Source: CAZAFL01 sp964484465
Lineage (GTDB): Bacteria; Bacteroidota; Ignavibacteria; UBA10030; SZUA-254
Direction: 5' to 3'
Length of the DNA: 64,000 nucleotides
NCBI GenBank assembly: GCA_964484465.1
Contig: CAZAFL010000017.1
Coordinates: forward strand, 1-64,000
The position numbers were made by a program, and so were the translations under genes. The notes below the pieces were generated by a model. That model saw only the letters and a program-made list of their open reading frames with translations, ran no database searches and had not been told where the DNA came from. Shown here piece after piece: positions 51,913 to 60,372 of this stretch; the first letter of the stretch is position 1; the number at the start of each line of letters is the position of its first letter.

Positions 51913-53427
51913 GTGCACTCCCAGAATATAGTAATCGAACAATCATTCAAAAAAGATAAACCAAGCGACCATTGCGCTGTGTTCGGTATTTACGGTCATG
52001 CGCAGGCTGCTCAAATAACCTACTATGGTCTCCAGGCTCTCCAGCATCGTGGTCAGGAAGGTGCAGGCATCGTCACCAGCCATTACGACTCGAAGGCAAA
52101 CAAGAACCGATTCTATTCCCATAAAGATTTCGGTTTGGTTAATGATGTATTCAGGGACGATCAAATTCTTACCAACCTCCTGAAAGGTTCTTCAGCCATA
52201 GGACATGACAGGTATTCTACTGCCGGTTCTGCTGAGAATAAATTGAATATCCAGCCACTGATTGTCAACTACAGGAACGGGAATATTGCAATATCACATA
52301 ATGGCAATCTGACCAATTTCAGAAAGATTCGAAAAAGGCTTCAGGAGGAAGGAACGATTTTTCAGACAACCTCAGACACTGAAATCATTCTCCACCTTAT
52401 TGCACGGAGCAGGGAACAAGATCAGGTACGACAAATCATCGACGCGTTGAATCAGGTAGAAGGAGCCTATTCCGTTGCCATACTTACAGACAATAAGCTG
52501 ATTGCCGCACGGGACCCTCACGGCTGGCGGCCGCTGGCACTTGGAAGAATATCGAGTGGGTTTGCAATTGCCTCTGAAACCTGTGCATTCGATGCGATTA
52601 ACGCGGAATATATCTGCGACGTTGAACCGGGCGAAGTGCTGGTATTCGACAACGAATCGTTAAAAACAGGCGAGGCAAAATCTTACCGTCTTAAGAAAAC
52701 AAACGATAAACCTCACTATTGCATTTTCGAATACATTTATTTTTCGCGTCCGGACAGCCACATTTTCGGCGAAAGTGTCGACCGGGTCCGACGCAAGCTC
52801 GGTGTTGCACTTGCACAACAGCATCCTGTAACAACGAATGGGGATGCGGATCGTGTTATCGTCATCAATGTGCCCGACTCAAGCAATACAGCGACGTTAG
52901 GGTTTGTTACAGAAAACAACGACCATGGAAATTCTACAAAATATGAAATTGGATTGATTCGAAGTCATTATGTCGGCCGAACGTTCATTCAGCCACAACA
53001 GGATACACGCGAGTTGAAGGTCCGGACAAAATTCAATACCGTGAAGGATGTGTTGCAGGGAAGAAAAGTTGTTATTGTAGATGATTCCATTGTACGCGGA
53101 ACCACTTCAAAACAACTGGTAAAACTTGTGAGAGATGCCGGGGCGAAGGAAATTCACTTTCGCGTTACCTCTCCTCCGATCCGGTACCCGTGCCATTATG
53201 GAATGGATTTTCCAAACCCGGCGGAACTGATTGCCAACATGTGTGAGGGCGATGTCGAAGAAATCCGTAAGGAACTTGGTGTCGATACACTGGGATACCT
53301 TTCATTGGAAAACCTTCTTGCTTCTGTCCCGCATGAGCGGAATGCATCGTATTGCACGGCATGCTTTAGTGGAGAATACCCGGTTGCAGTCGAGCCAAAT
53401 GCCGCCAAGAATGAATATGAAGCGTGA
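51913..53427 (+). CDS. purF: Amidophosphoribosyltransferase
   Basis: A 504-residue first enzyme of purine synthesis. The glutaminase nucleophile is Cys21 in SDHCAVFGIYG, so a 20-residue propeptide must be removed. The PRPP-binding motif is VVIVDDSIVRGTTSKQL. Cys residues in HYCIFEYIYFSRPDS, RYPCHYGMDFP and ASYCTACFSGEYP match the ligands of the [4Fe-4S] cluster of the Bacillus-type enzyme. The GTG start follows a promoter so closely that the transcript is probably leaderless. The next gene follows after 12 nt. Confidence 0.96.
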   Translation: MHSQNIVIEQSFKKDKPSDHCAVFGIYGHAQAAQITYYGLQALQHRGQEGAGIVTSHYDSKANKNRFYSHKDFGLVNDVFRDDQILTNLLKGSSAIGHDRYSTAGSAENKLNIQPLIVNYRNGNIAISHNGNLTNFRKIRKRLQEEGTIFQTTSDTEIILHLIARSREQDQVRQIIDALNQVEGAYSVAILTDNKLIAARDPHGWRPLALGRISSGFAIASETCAFDAINAEYICDVEPGEVLVFDNESLKTGEAKSYRLKKTNDKPHYCIFEYIYFSRPDSHIFGESVDRVRRKLGVALAQQHPVTTNGDADRVIVINVPDSSNTATLGFVTENNDHGNSTKYEIGLIRSHYVGRTFIQPQQDTRELKVRTKFNTVKDVLQGRKVVIVDDSIVRGTTSKQLVKLVRDAGAKEIHFRVTSPPIRYPCHYGMDFPNPAELIANMCEGDVEEIRKELGVDTLGYLSLENLLASVPHERNASYCTACFSGEYPVAVEPNAAKNEYEA

Positions 53428-53439
53428 TTGACGGTTCCT

Positions 53440-54003
53440 ATGCGTATCTGGACGGTCTCGAATATGCTGAGTGTTACACGTGTATTCCTTGTCATTCCTA
53501 TTGCGTTTCTCTTGCTCAATGAACAGCCGCACTATCGACTGTATGCTCTTGGATTGATGGTGCTTGCTGTCGCAACTGACTTGCTTGACGGAATGGTTGC
53601 ACGACGTCTTCACCAGGTTACCGAGCTGGGGAAGATCATCGACCCTTTGGCGGATAAAATTGCTGTTGTGGTTGTTGCAGGTATTCTTACAATCCAACAC
53701 AAATTGCCGGTATGGTTTTTTGCTACTGCCGTCGCAAGAGACGTTATAATTTTTTTTGGTGGAATGTACGTTAAAATAACAAGAGGTATCACTCTCCAGT
53801 CAACTCTGATTGGAAAGTGGGCAGTAACAGTGCTGGCAGCGCTGATCATAATAGCGGCTGCCGACGGAGAGAATTTTGAATGGCTTAAGACAATGTTTCT
53901 CGTTGCAGGTACGTTTATGCTGATATGTTCTTTCGTCGCATATGCGAAACGTTTTTTTGAAATTGTTGTTCGAAGCGAAGTCTCCGTATCAGGATCAAAA
54001 TAA
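53440..54003 (+). CDS. CDP-alcohol phosphatidyltransferase (PgsA-like)
   Basis: A 187-residue membrane enzyme with about five to six helices. The CDP-alcohol motif D-G-x2-A-R-x8-G-x3-D-x3-D is complete within LLDGMVARRLHQVTELGKII and the following DPLADK. Size and hydrophobic pattern fit phosphatidylglycerophosphate synthase, but related phospholipid synthases share the motif. The ATG at 53440 starts at the usual N-terminus (MRIWTVSNMLSVTRV); a TTG 12 bases upstream is possible. Confidence 0.9.
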   Translation: MRIWTVSNMLSVTRVFLVIPIAFLLLNEQPHYRLYALGLMVLAVATDLLDGMVARRLHQVTELGKIIDPLADKIAVVVVAGILTIQHKLPVWFFATAVARDVIIFFGGMYVKITRGITLQSTLIGKWAVTVLAALIIIAAADGENFEWLKTMFLVAGTFMLICSFVAYAKRFFEIVVRSEVSVSGSK

Positions 54004-54027
54004 TAACTTGACGATCGCAGGTTAACT

Positions 54028-54972
54028 GTGGGATTCTTAGGTAAATTTACTTTCAGCCGACTGAAAGAGGGGCTGGCAAAAACCCGTGATAATTTGTTCG
54101 GGAAAATTCAGAAGGTGCTGTCAACCAGCAGCAAGATTGACGATGTATTACTGGAGCACCTCGAAGAAATCCTGATTGCAGGTGATGTCGGTGTGTCAAC
54201 AACAACATCGATCATCGAACGAGTGAAACAACGCGTAAAGGAGGAGCGATATGAACAGCCTTCAGAACTCGACCATCTCCTCAAAGACGAAATTAATAAG
54301 GTTTTTACCAACGGCCCCGGGGCAGAAACAGATCCGCTCACCCTTCCAGGGACAAACAAACCGTATGTCATTATGGTGGTAGGAGTGAACGGTGTCGGCA
54401 AAACCACTACAGTAGGAAAACTCGCATACGATTATCGTACTGCCGGGAGCAAAGTTCTCATTGCTGCTGCCGATACATTTCGTGCAGCGGCCAATGAACA
54501 ACTAGAGATTTGGGCACGGCGCGCGGATGTTGAAATTATTCAGCAGACTCAGGGTGCCGACCCAGCTGCAGTTGCGTTCGATTCGCTTCTGTCGGCACGT
54601 GCGAAAAACGCCGATGTTATGATTATCGACACTGCAGGCCGATTGCACACCAAGGTAAATTTGATGGAAGAGTTGAAGAAAATCAAGCGTGTGCTTCAAA
54701 AACAAATGCCGGAGGCGCCGCACGAGGTGTTTTTGGTCCTCGATGCCTCAACAGGGCAAAATGCAATCCAGCAGGCGAAACAGTTCAGGGATGCCGTTGG
54801 AGTAACGGGGTTGATCGTTACAAAGTTGGACGGTACAGCAAAGGGTGGGGTCGTTCTTGCAATTCGACAGGAGTTACATATTCCCGTGAGGTTCATCGGC
54901 GTTGGTGAGGACATTGACGATTTACAGCCGTTCGACCATCTCACATTTGTTGACGCTTTATTCGATAATTGA
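54028..54972 (+). CDS. ftsY: Signal recognition particle receptor FtsY
   Basis: A 314-residue SRP GTPase that docks ribosome-SRP complexes at the membrane. The N domain (about 1-95) leads to the G domain with the G1 loop VGVNGVGKTTTVGKLA, DTFRAAANEQL, DTAGRLHTKVNLMEEL and TKLDGTAKGG. It begins at GTG and lacks the long acidic A domain of the E. coli protein, as is usual outside Proteobacteria. The epimerase gene starts 3 nt after its stop. Confidence 0.96.
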   Translation: MGFLGKFTFSRLKEGLAKTRDNLFGKIQKVLSTSSKIDDVLLEHLEEILIAGDVGVSTTTSIIERVKQRVKEERYEQPSELDHLLKDEINKVFTNGPGAETDPLTLPGTNKPYVIMVVGVNGVGKTTTVGKLAYDYRTAGSKVLIAAADTFRAAANEQLEIWARRADVEIIQQTQGADPAAVAFDSLLSARAKNADVMIIDTAGRLHTKVNLMEELKKIKRVLQKQMPEAPHEVFLVLDASTGQNAIQQAKQFRDAVGVTGLIVTKLDGTAKGGVVLAIRQELHIPVRFIGVGEDIDDLQPFDHLTFVDALFDN

Positions 54973-54975
54973 AAA

Positions 54976-55998
54976 ATGAAACTGCAATTCCGGTACATCG
55001 AGCTTCAGCTTCTCCATCCTTTCACAATTGCACGAAGTTCAAAAAGTACCGAACCATGCATCATTGTTGAACTGGAACATGATGGATACGTCGGGACAGG
55101 AGAAGCAGCACCTTCTGAACGGTACGGTGAGAGCCCACAGACTGTCCTTGATTTTCTCGGCCAGGTGCGCGTTGACCGTTTCAGCGACCCGTTTCGGGTT
55201 GAAGATATCCTTGCATATGTTGATTCTATTGCACCGGGAAATACTTCCGCAAAAGCAGCCATCGATATTGCATTGCATGACTGGATGGGCAAGAAACTTG
55301 ACGTGCCGCTGTGGAAGCTCTGGGGGTTATCGAAAGAAAGAATGCCTATTACTTCGTTCACTATCGGTATCGATTCATTGAATATGATTGAACAAAAAGT
55401 GGAGGAAGCAAAACAATATCCTGTCCTGAAGGTGAAGGTGGGAGTTCCACAGGATGAAGAAATCATCAGGACTATTCGAAAGGTAACAGATAAGGTTATT
55501 CGGGTCGATGCAAATGAGGGCTGGAAGACAAAAGAAGAGGCGCGCGATAAAATTTTGTGGCTTGAAGAACAGGGGGTGGAATTCGTCGAACAACCCCTTC
55601 CTACAACATGTATCGACGATTCAGTATGGCTTCGTCAGCACGTCAATATTCCGCTGATCGCCGATGAGAATGTCACCGGCATCCGGGATATTCCGAAATT
55701 GAAGGATGCATTCGATGGCATCAACATCAAACTGATGAAATGCACCGGATTACGGGAAGCGATGAGGATGATTCATACGGCGAAAGCAATGAATATGAAG
55801 GTGATGCTCGGATGTATGATCGAAAGCTCAGTCGCGATATCTGCCGCGAGCCAGCTCCTTCCCCTCGTTGATTATTCTGACCTTGATGGAAATGTTCTTA
55901 TTTCAAACGACCCGTATGAAGGGGTGAAAAATATCAACGGGAAATTGATGCTGAGCGATGTTCCCGGTCTTGGAGTAAAAAAAGCGCATACTCAATAA
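54976..55998 (+). CDS. Dipeptide epimerase, enolase superfamily
   Basis: A 340-residue enzyme of the muconate-lactonizing group. The catalytic KxK is in VLKVKVGVPQDEE; metal ligands are Asp in IRVDANEGW, Glu in VEFVEQPLP and Asp in IPLIADENV. The second base Lys is in INIKLMKCTG. The sequence is closest to L-Ala-D/L-Glu epimerases used to recycle murein peptides; other dipeptides are possible. Its position after ftsY and before mutL suggests simple operon sharing. Confidence 0.9.
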   Translation: MKLQFRYIELQLLHPFTIARSSKSTEPCIIVELEHDGYVGTGEAAPSERYGESPQTVLDFLGQVRVDRFSDPFRVEDILAYVDSIAPGNTSAKAAIDIALHDWMGKKLDVPLWKLWGLSKERMPITSFTIGIDSLNMIEQKVEEAKQYPVLKVKVGVPQDEEIIRTIRKVTDKVIRVDANEGWKTKEEARDKILWLEEQGVEFVEQPLPTTCIDDSVWLRQHVNIPLIADENVTGIRDIPKLKDAFDGINIKLMKCTGLREAMRMIHTAKAMNMKVMLGCMIESSVAISAASQLLPLVDYSDLDGNVLISNDPYEGVKNINGKLMLSDVPGLGVKKAHTQ

Positions 55999-56005
55999 CG
56001 TCTCG

Positions 56006-57853
56006 ATGCCTCGTACAATAAATATCCTCCCGGAAAATCTCGCGAACAAGATAGCAGCAGGCGAAGTGGTACAGCGTCCGGCTTCGGTGGTAAAGGAATT
56101 GCTGGAGAATTCTCTCGATGCGGGGTCAACGACGCTGACAGTTATTATCAAAGATGCCGGGAAAAAACTTATCCAGGTGATCGACGATGGCGGGGGTATG
56201 AGCAGTGAAGATGCAGCAATAGCGTTCGAACGTCATGCAACCAGCAAGATTTCATCGTATGAAGATCTGGAACATTTGCGCACTCTCGGTTTTCGCGGCG
56301 AGGCACTTGCCTCGATCGCTGCCATTTCCCATGTCGAATTACGAACTCGTCAACCACAACATGAGGTGGGCACGAAAGTCCGCATCGAAGGAGGTTTGCT
56401 CCTGGATATTTCCGAAGAAGCGACGGGAGCGGGAACGTCGGTCAGTGTCAAAAACCTGTTTTACAATACACCGGGTAGACGGAATTTTCAAAAAAGCAAT
56501 AATACCGAGTTTAAGCATATCGTTGATGTCGTAACGCGGATTGCAATCTCCCATCCGGAACTGTCAATCAAATTTGTCAGCGACGATGAGGTTATTTATA
56601 ATTTACATGCAAGTTCCCCCAGGGATCGGTTGAAAGAGATTTTCGGGGTCTCTCTTACCGATTCCCTTATCGAGTTTGAGGAACAGGGAGAGCTCGGAAC
56701 ACTAAGAGGGTTTCTTTGCAAGCCTGATTTTGCACGAAAAACTCGAACCGAACAGTACCTTTTCCTGAACAATCGATTCATTATGAACAAGAGCATCAAC
56801 CATGCGGTTTTTCAGGCGTATGAACATTTACTGGAAAAAGGAAGCTTTCCGTTGTTCGTGTTATTCTTAACTATCGACCCTCACGCAGTTGATGTAAATG
56901 TTCATCCTTCCAAAATGGAAGTAAAGTTTGCCGACGAATCATCGATATACCGCCTCGTGCTTTCTTCCGTCCGAAAGTCATTATCGACTCACGACCTGAT
57001 TCCCACGGCAAACCTTAAAGAAACGCCTTTTGAGCAGGAGATCGGTTTTAAGTTGGAATCGAGAGCTGTGCCCGCGCGGCAACGGGTATCGAGGTGGGAT
57101 GAATTGATCCGCGTGACCGCCCCTGAGGATAATGTATCGGGACCCCCTGAAATTTCTGCCGACTCATCACAGACAAATTTTGATTCGTTTATCGTGAAGG
57201 GAATCGAAAATAAATTCGAACAGATACATCACTCCCCCGATAAGTCTCAGGACACGCAGGAAACACAGACTCCCCTGAAGGTACGGGGGGCCGCCTGGCA
57301 ATTTCATAATAAATATCTGTTGATTCCGCTGGTCGACAGTATTATGATCGTCGATCAGCATGCCGCTCATGAACGTGTTCTGTATGAGAGGGCAGTAAAT
57401 AGATTTAGCGAGGCAACGCCAAGATCCCAACAGCTTTTGTTTCCTCAGACAATTGAAATGAATGCCGGAGATATTGCACTGGTACAGCAGCTGTTACCAT
57501 TCTTTGAAGGTCTGGGCTTCAATGTCAAAGTATTCGGGAAAACAACCCTCATAGTGGATGGTGTTCCCACCGATGTCAAACCGGGGGATGAAGCGACAAT
57601 TCTTCAGGACATGCTTGACCTTTATAAGGAAGATAGTAATGATATCAAACTGGAGCCCCGGGAGAAACTGATGAAATCTTTTTCCTGTAAGGCTGCGATA
57701 AAGGCAGGCGATCCTTTGAACGAGACGGAAATGCATTCGTTACTCGACCAACTTTTTTTGACCCGGCTTCCGTATTCTTGCCCGCATGGCCGCCCGGTGA
57801 TTATCACTCTTTCATTATCGGAACTGGACCGGCGCTTCGGGAGGACATCATAA
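56006..57853 (+). CDS. mutL: DNA mismatch repair protein MutL
   Basis: A 615-residue protein. The N-terminal GHKL ATPase (about 1-330) has IAAGEVVQRPASVVKELLEN, DDGGGMSSEDA and LRTLGFRGEALASIAAI. A linker (about 335-420) is followed by the C-terminal dimerisation domain with the endonuclease motif DQHAAHERVLYE, which fits DQHA(x)2E(x)4E. CPHGRP and the conserved Cys in SFSCKAAIKAGDP complete the metal site. This MutL should therefore nick DNA, as in organisms without MutH. Confidence 0.97.
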   Translation: MPRTINILPENLANKIAAGEVVQRPASVVKELLENSLDAGSTTLTVIIKDAGKKLIQVIDDGGGMSSEDAAIAFERHATSKISSYEDLEHLRTLGFRGEALASIAAISHVELRTRQPQHEVGTKVRIEGGLLLDISEEATGAGTSVSVKNLFYNTPGRRNFQKSNNTEFKHIVDVVTRIAISHPELSIKFVSDDEVIYNLHASSPRDRLKEIFGVSLTDSLIEFEEQGELGTLRGFLCKPDFARKTRTEQYLFLNNRFIMNKSINHAVFQAYEHLLEKGSFPLFVLFLTIDPHAVDVNVHPSKMEVKFADESSIYRLVLSSVRKSLSTHDLIPTANLKETPFEQEIGFKLESRAVPARQRVSRWDELIRVTAPEDNVSGPPEISADSSQTNFDSFIVKGIENKFEQIHHSPDKSQDTQETQTPLKVRGAAWQFHNKYLLIPLVDSIMIVDQHAAHERVLYERAVNRFSEATPRSQQLLFPQTIEMNAGDIALVQQLLPFFEGLGFNVKVFGKTTLIVDGVPTDVKPGDEATILQDMLDLYKEDSNDIKLEPREKLMKSFSCKAAIKAGDPLNETEMHSLLDQLFLTRLPYSCPHGRPVIITLSLSELDRRFGRTS

Positions 57854-57893
57854 CCGCAAAATGTGGCACAACTTTACTCTTGAGGAGATGCCA

Positions 57894-58952
57894 ATGAAAC
57901 TATTTTTCATGCAACCGTGCACAGGTACCTTAATATTATTTTTGGCTGCCGCGTTCCTGGAAGGACAGGCTCATGCGCAGTCGCTGGGGTCACAGCACCC
58001 TGTACGGATTGTTATTCATGGGGGGGCTGGAACAATCCTCAGAAGTAATATGACTCCTGAGCGGGAAAAGGAGTACCGGGAAAAACTTACTGAAGCGCTG
58101 CTGGAAGGATACAAAATCCTGAGCAACAATGGAACAAGTATGGATGCTGTGGAAGCTGTCATCAGGATATTAGAGGATTCCCCTCTGTTCAATGCTGGGA
58201 AAGGAGCGGTATTCACGCACGAAGGAACAAACGAATTAGACGCCTCGGTAATGGATGGTAACACGTTAAAAGCAGGGGCAGTAGCTGCCGTCAGCCATGT
58301 GAAGAATCCAATTTCGCTCGCGCGGTTAGTGATGGAACAGTCCCCTCATGTGATGCTGGTCGGAGAGGGCGCAGAATCCTTTGCAAAACAACACAACGTT
58401 GAGCTTGTATCCCAGGATTACTTTTACACCGACCGGCGTTGGAAAGAACTTCAGCAGGCGAAAGAACGTGAAGCGAACAAACAGGATTCTTCCCTTCAAC
58501 AACAAAAAAAACCGTCTCCTGCGGATTCATCCGAACACAAACATGGCACAGTAGGATGCGTTGCATTAGATAACATGGGAAATCTTGCCGCGGGGACATC
58601 CACAGGCGGAACAACAAACAAAAGATTCGGTCGCGTGGGAGATTCACCAATTATCGGGGCCGGAACGTACGCAAACAATAGTACATGTGCGGTATCAGCT
58701 ACCGGTGACGGTGAATATTTCATCCGGTTAGCCGTCGCTCACGATATCTCCGCGCTCGTGGGATATCAACACATGCTGTTAGAAAAGGCTGCCGCGACGG
58801 TTATCGATAAAGTTGGAAAGCTTGGGGGCACCGGTGGGGTTATCGCGCTTGACAGGGAAGGCAATATGGCGTTAGAGTTTAACACTGCGGGCATGTACCG
58901 TGCATATATCGATGAGCATGGCAAACCCGTCGTCCTTATTTACCGCGAATGA
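57894..58952 (+). CDS. Isoaspartyl peptidase/L-asparaginase type 2, secreted
   Basis: A 352-residue N-terminal-nucleophile hydrolase. A signal peptide (to about residue 29, LFLAAAFLEGQAHAQ) directs it to the periplasm. The alpha chain has VIHGGAGT and FNAGKGAVFTHEG. The autocleavage site is before Thr219 in KHGTVGCVALD, and the beta chain contains AAGTSTGGTTNKRFGRVGDSP and VSATGDGEYF. A Gln/Lys/Ser-rich linker (about 180-215) before the cleavage site is typical. GAGGAG lies six bases before the ATG at 57894, so the upstream ATGs at 57861 and 57888 are not used. It converges with the GH76-like gene. Confidence 0.93.
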   Translation: MKLFFMQPCTGTLILFLAAAFLEGQAHAQSLGSQHPVRIVIHGGAGTILRSNMTPEREKEYREKLTEALLEGYKILSNNGTSMDAVEAVIRILEDSPLFNAGKGAVFTHEGTNELDASVMDGNTLKAGAVAAVSHVKNPISLARLVMEQSPHVMLVGEGAESFAKQHNVELVSQDYFYTDRRWKELQQAKEREANKQDSSLQQQKKPSPADSSEHKHGTVGCVALDNMGNLAAGTSTGGTTNKRFGRVGDSPIIGAGTYANNSTCAVSATGDGEYFIRLAVAHDISALVGYQHMLLEKAAATVIDKVGKLGGTGGVIALDREGNMALEFNTAGMYRAYIDEHGKPVVLIYRE

Positions 58953-58970
58953 CGAGATAACACCGCTGCT

Positions 58971-60209
58971 CTACCTCTGAAGTTGTTTTTTAAAGTATGC
59001 AAACATGCCGAAGGCGCGGGCAGCTTCTCCCTGTCCATGTACTGTTCCCACTTCATCGACACCGTACCCTTGCTCGCCACCGTTGGGATTCCACCCGTTG
59101 CGGATGCCGTTATCACTTTCCCGGTGCAAGGTAACCGTTGCCATTCCGTGATGGTTTGTCCAAACGTGTTCCAACATCTTTTCAATTTTATCGGGGATAT
59201 CGTGTAAGTCGTCGGGAGCAATTGCATACGCATCAAGTAAATAGTTTACAAAAGCGCCATTACCATCCATGCGTATCTGGAAATAATCATCACGGTCAAC
59301 CCATCCGGTGTCGGGATTCATGACCCGCTGTGCCGTTAAGATCGTGATTTTTTTATATTTCTGGTTATGAGTTATTGTGAACAACATTGCTCCGAGTGAG
59401 CAATACTCGGATCCTTCCCATCCCAATTCTTTGCCGAATGCAACAACTCCATTTTTTCCTTCCCATTTACCGTTCCCTTTATACAATTGTTGTTGAATAC
59501 CGGAGTAGGTCTTATCTCCGTTCCAAACGAGCAGGGCGTCATCGAGGAAACGTTGTTCACCTGTCGCTTCATACAGCCGGCATGCAACGGTTGCCATCTG
59601 ATTCATCGCGCTGTTGGTGAAAATTTTTTGGTTTGAGTGTAATGAAGGGGGATAATTATACCAACTCCAGTATCCCTCGAAGTGTGATAACCTTCCCTGC
59701 ATTCTTGCCTCGTCGTAACGGTGTATGGCGTCTTCCACTAATTGACCGTACTTTTTATCGGTGAGTTTCCACCAGATCATTTCTGCAAGACATACCCATG
59801 CACGGTCATCAACCCAGGTACCCGGACACATATTCCGGAGGTCATGGTCGACAAGATGAAAGCGCAGGAGAGAAGAATCTCCTGTTGCAGCAAAGAGGTA
59901 CGCGTCACCGATTGCCCCGTATGCTCCCTCCCAGCATGGTGTGTAAACATCATGGAAAAGGGCATCCACTGCATAAGACCTTTGTAGCCAGATGTCTTTC
60001 GGAGAAACATTATTTGTTGTTGGGGGGACCTTTTTTTCTGGTTGGGAGACTGTTAAAGGCCGAGAATAATGTCGTGGATTGAATACCCTGGCAATGACCA
60101 CAACCACGATAATACCAACCATACCGATTGTGAAAATAACCCTTTTCGGAGAACTTCTGTGCTGGTTTGTAGGCTTGATGTGACCTCTTGATTTGCTTGA
60201 TCTTGCCAT
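58971..60209 (-). CDS. Membrane-anchored GH76-like glycoside hydrolase
   Basis: A 412-residue protein on the minus strand. A short basic N-terminus is followed by one transmembrane or signal-anchor helix (VIFTIGMVGIIVVVVIARVF), and the rest is an (alpha/alpha)6-type domain rich in Trp and Tyr. CPGTWVDDRAWVCLAEMIWW carries the paired Asp residues expected of family GH76 alpha-1,6-mannanases, and HFEGYWSWYNYPPSLHSNQK and TNSAMNQMATVACRLYE add to the likeness. GH76 enzymes cut alpha-1,6-mannan or related glycans. The start at 60209 is chosen because the upstream extension to 60278 would contain the promoter. Assignment by motif only. Confidence 0.75.
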   Translation of the reverse strand: MARSSKSRGHIKPTNQHRSSPKRVIFTIGMVGIIVVVVIARVFNPRHYSRPLTVSQPEKKVPPTTNNVSPKDIWLQRSYAVDALFHDVYTPCWEGAYGAIGDAYLFAATGDSSLLRFHLVDHDLRNMCPGTWVDDRAWVCLAEMIWWKLTDKKYGQLVEDAIHRYDEARMQGRLSHFEGYWSWYNYPPSLHSNQKIFTNSAMNQMATVACRLYEATGEQRFLDDALLVWNGDKTYSGIQQQLYKGNGKWEGKNGVVAFGKELGWEGSEYCSLGAMLFTITHNQKYKKITILTAQRVMNPDTGWVDRDDYFQIRMDGNGAFVNYLLDAYAIAPDDLHDIPDKIEKMLEHVWTNHHGMATVTLHRESDNGIRNGWNPNGGEQGYGVDEVGTVHGQGEAARAFGMFAYFKKQLQR

Positions 60210-60256
60210 GTTTATGTGATCAATTACGATATGAGAAAAGACTCGGATTTCTGTTT

Positions 60257-60287
60257 CAAGTATACGATGTATTTCCAACGTTTACAA
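60257..60287 (-). promoter_or_regulatory. Promoter of the GH76-like gene
   Basis: On the minus strand TTG, 20 nt, TATACTTG (7 of 8 to the -7 element), 47 nt before the chosen ATG. Confidence 0.6.
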
Positions 60288-60294
60288 ATTCTTC

Positions 60295-60316
60295 CCTGTT
60301 TTGAAAAGAAAACAGG
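60295..60316. repeat. Inverted repeat in the divergent promoter region
   Basis: A perfect 8-bp palindrome, CCTGTTTT/AAAACAGG, with a 6-bp spacer lies between the GH76-like gene and the mutase gene, overlapping the possible mutase promoter. It could be an operator; there is no T-run that would make it a terminator. Confidence 0.45.
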
Positions 60317-60330
60317 AATTTGTATCTTGA
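60301..60330 (+). promoter_or_regulatory. Possible promoter of the acyl-CoA mutase operon
   Basis: TTG, 19 nt, TATCTTGA, 42 nt before the mutase ATG, overlapping the inverted repeat. Confidence 0.35.
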
Positions 60331-60372
60331 AATTAAAGAAGAACTCAGTCCTCTATTCATCGGAAAAAGGAA

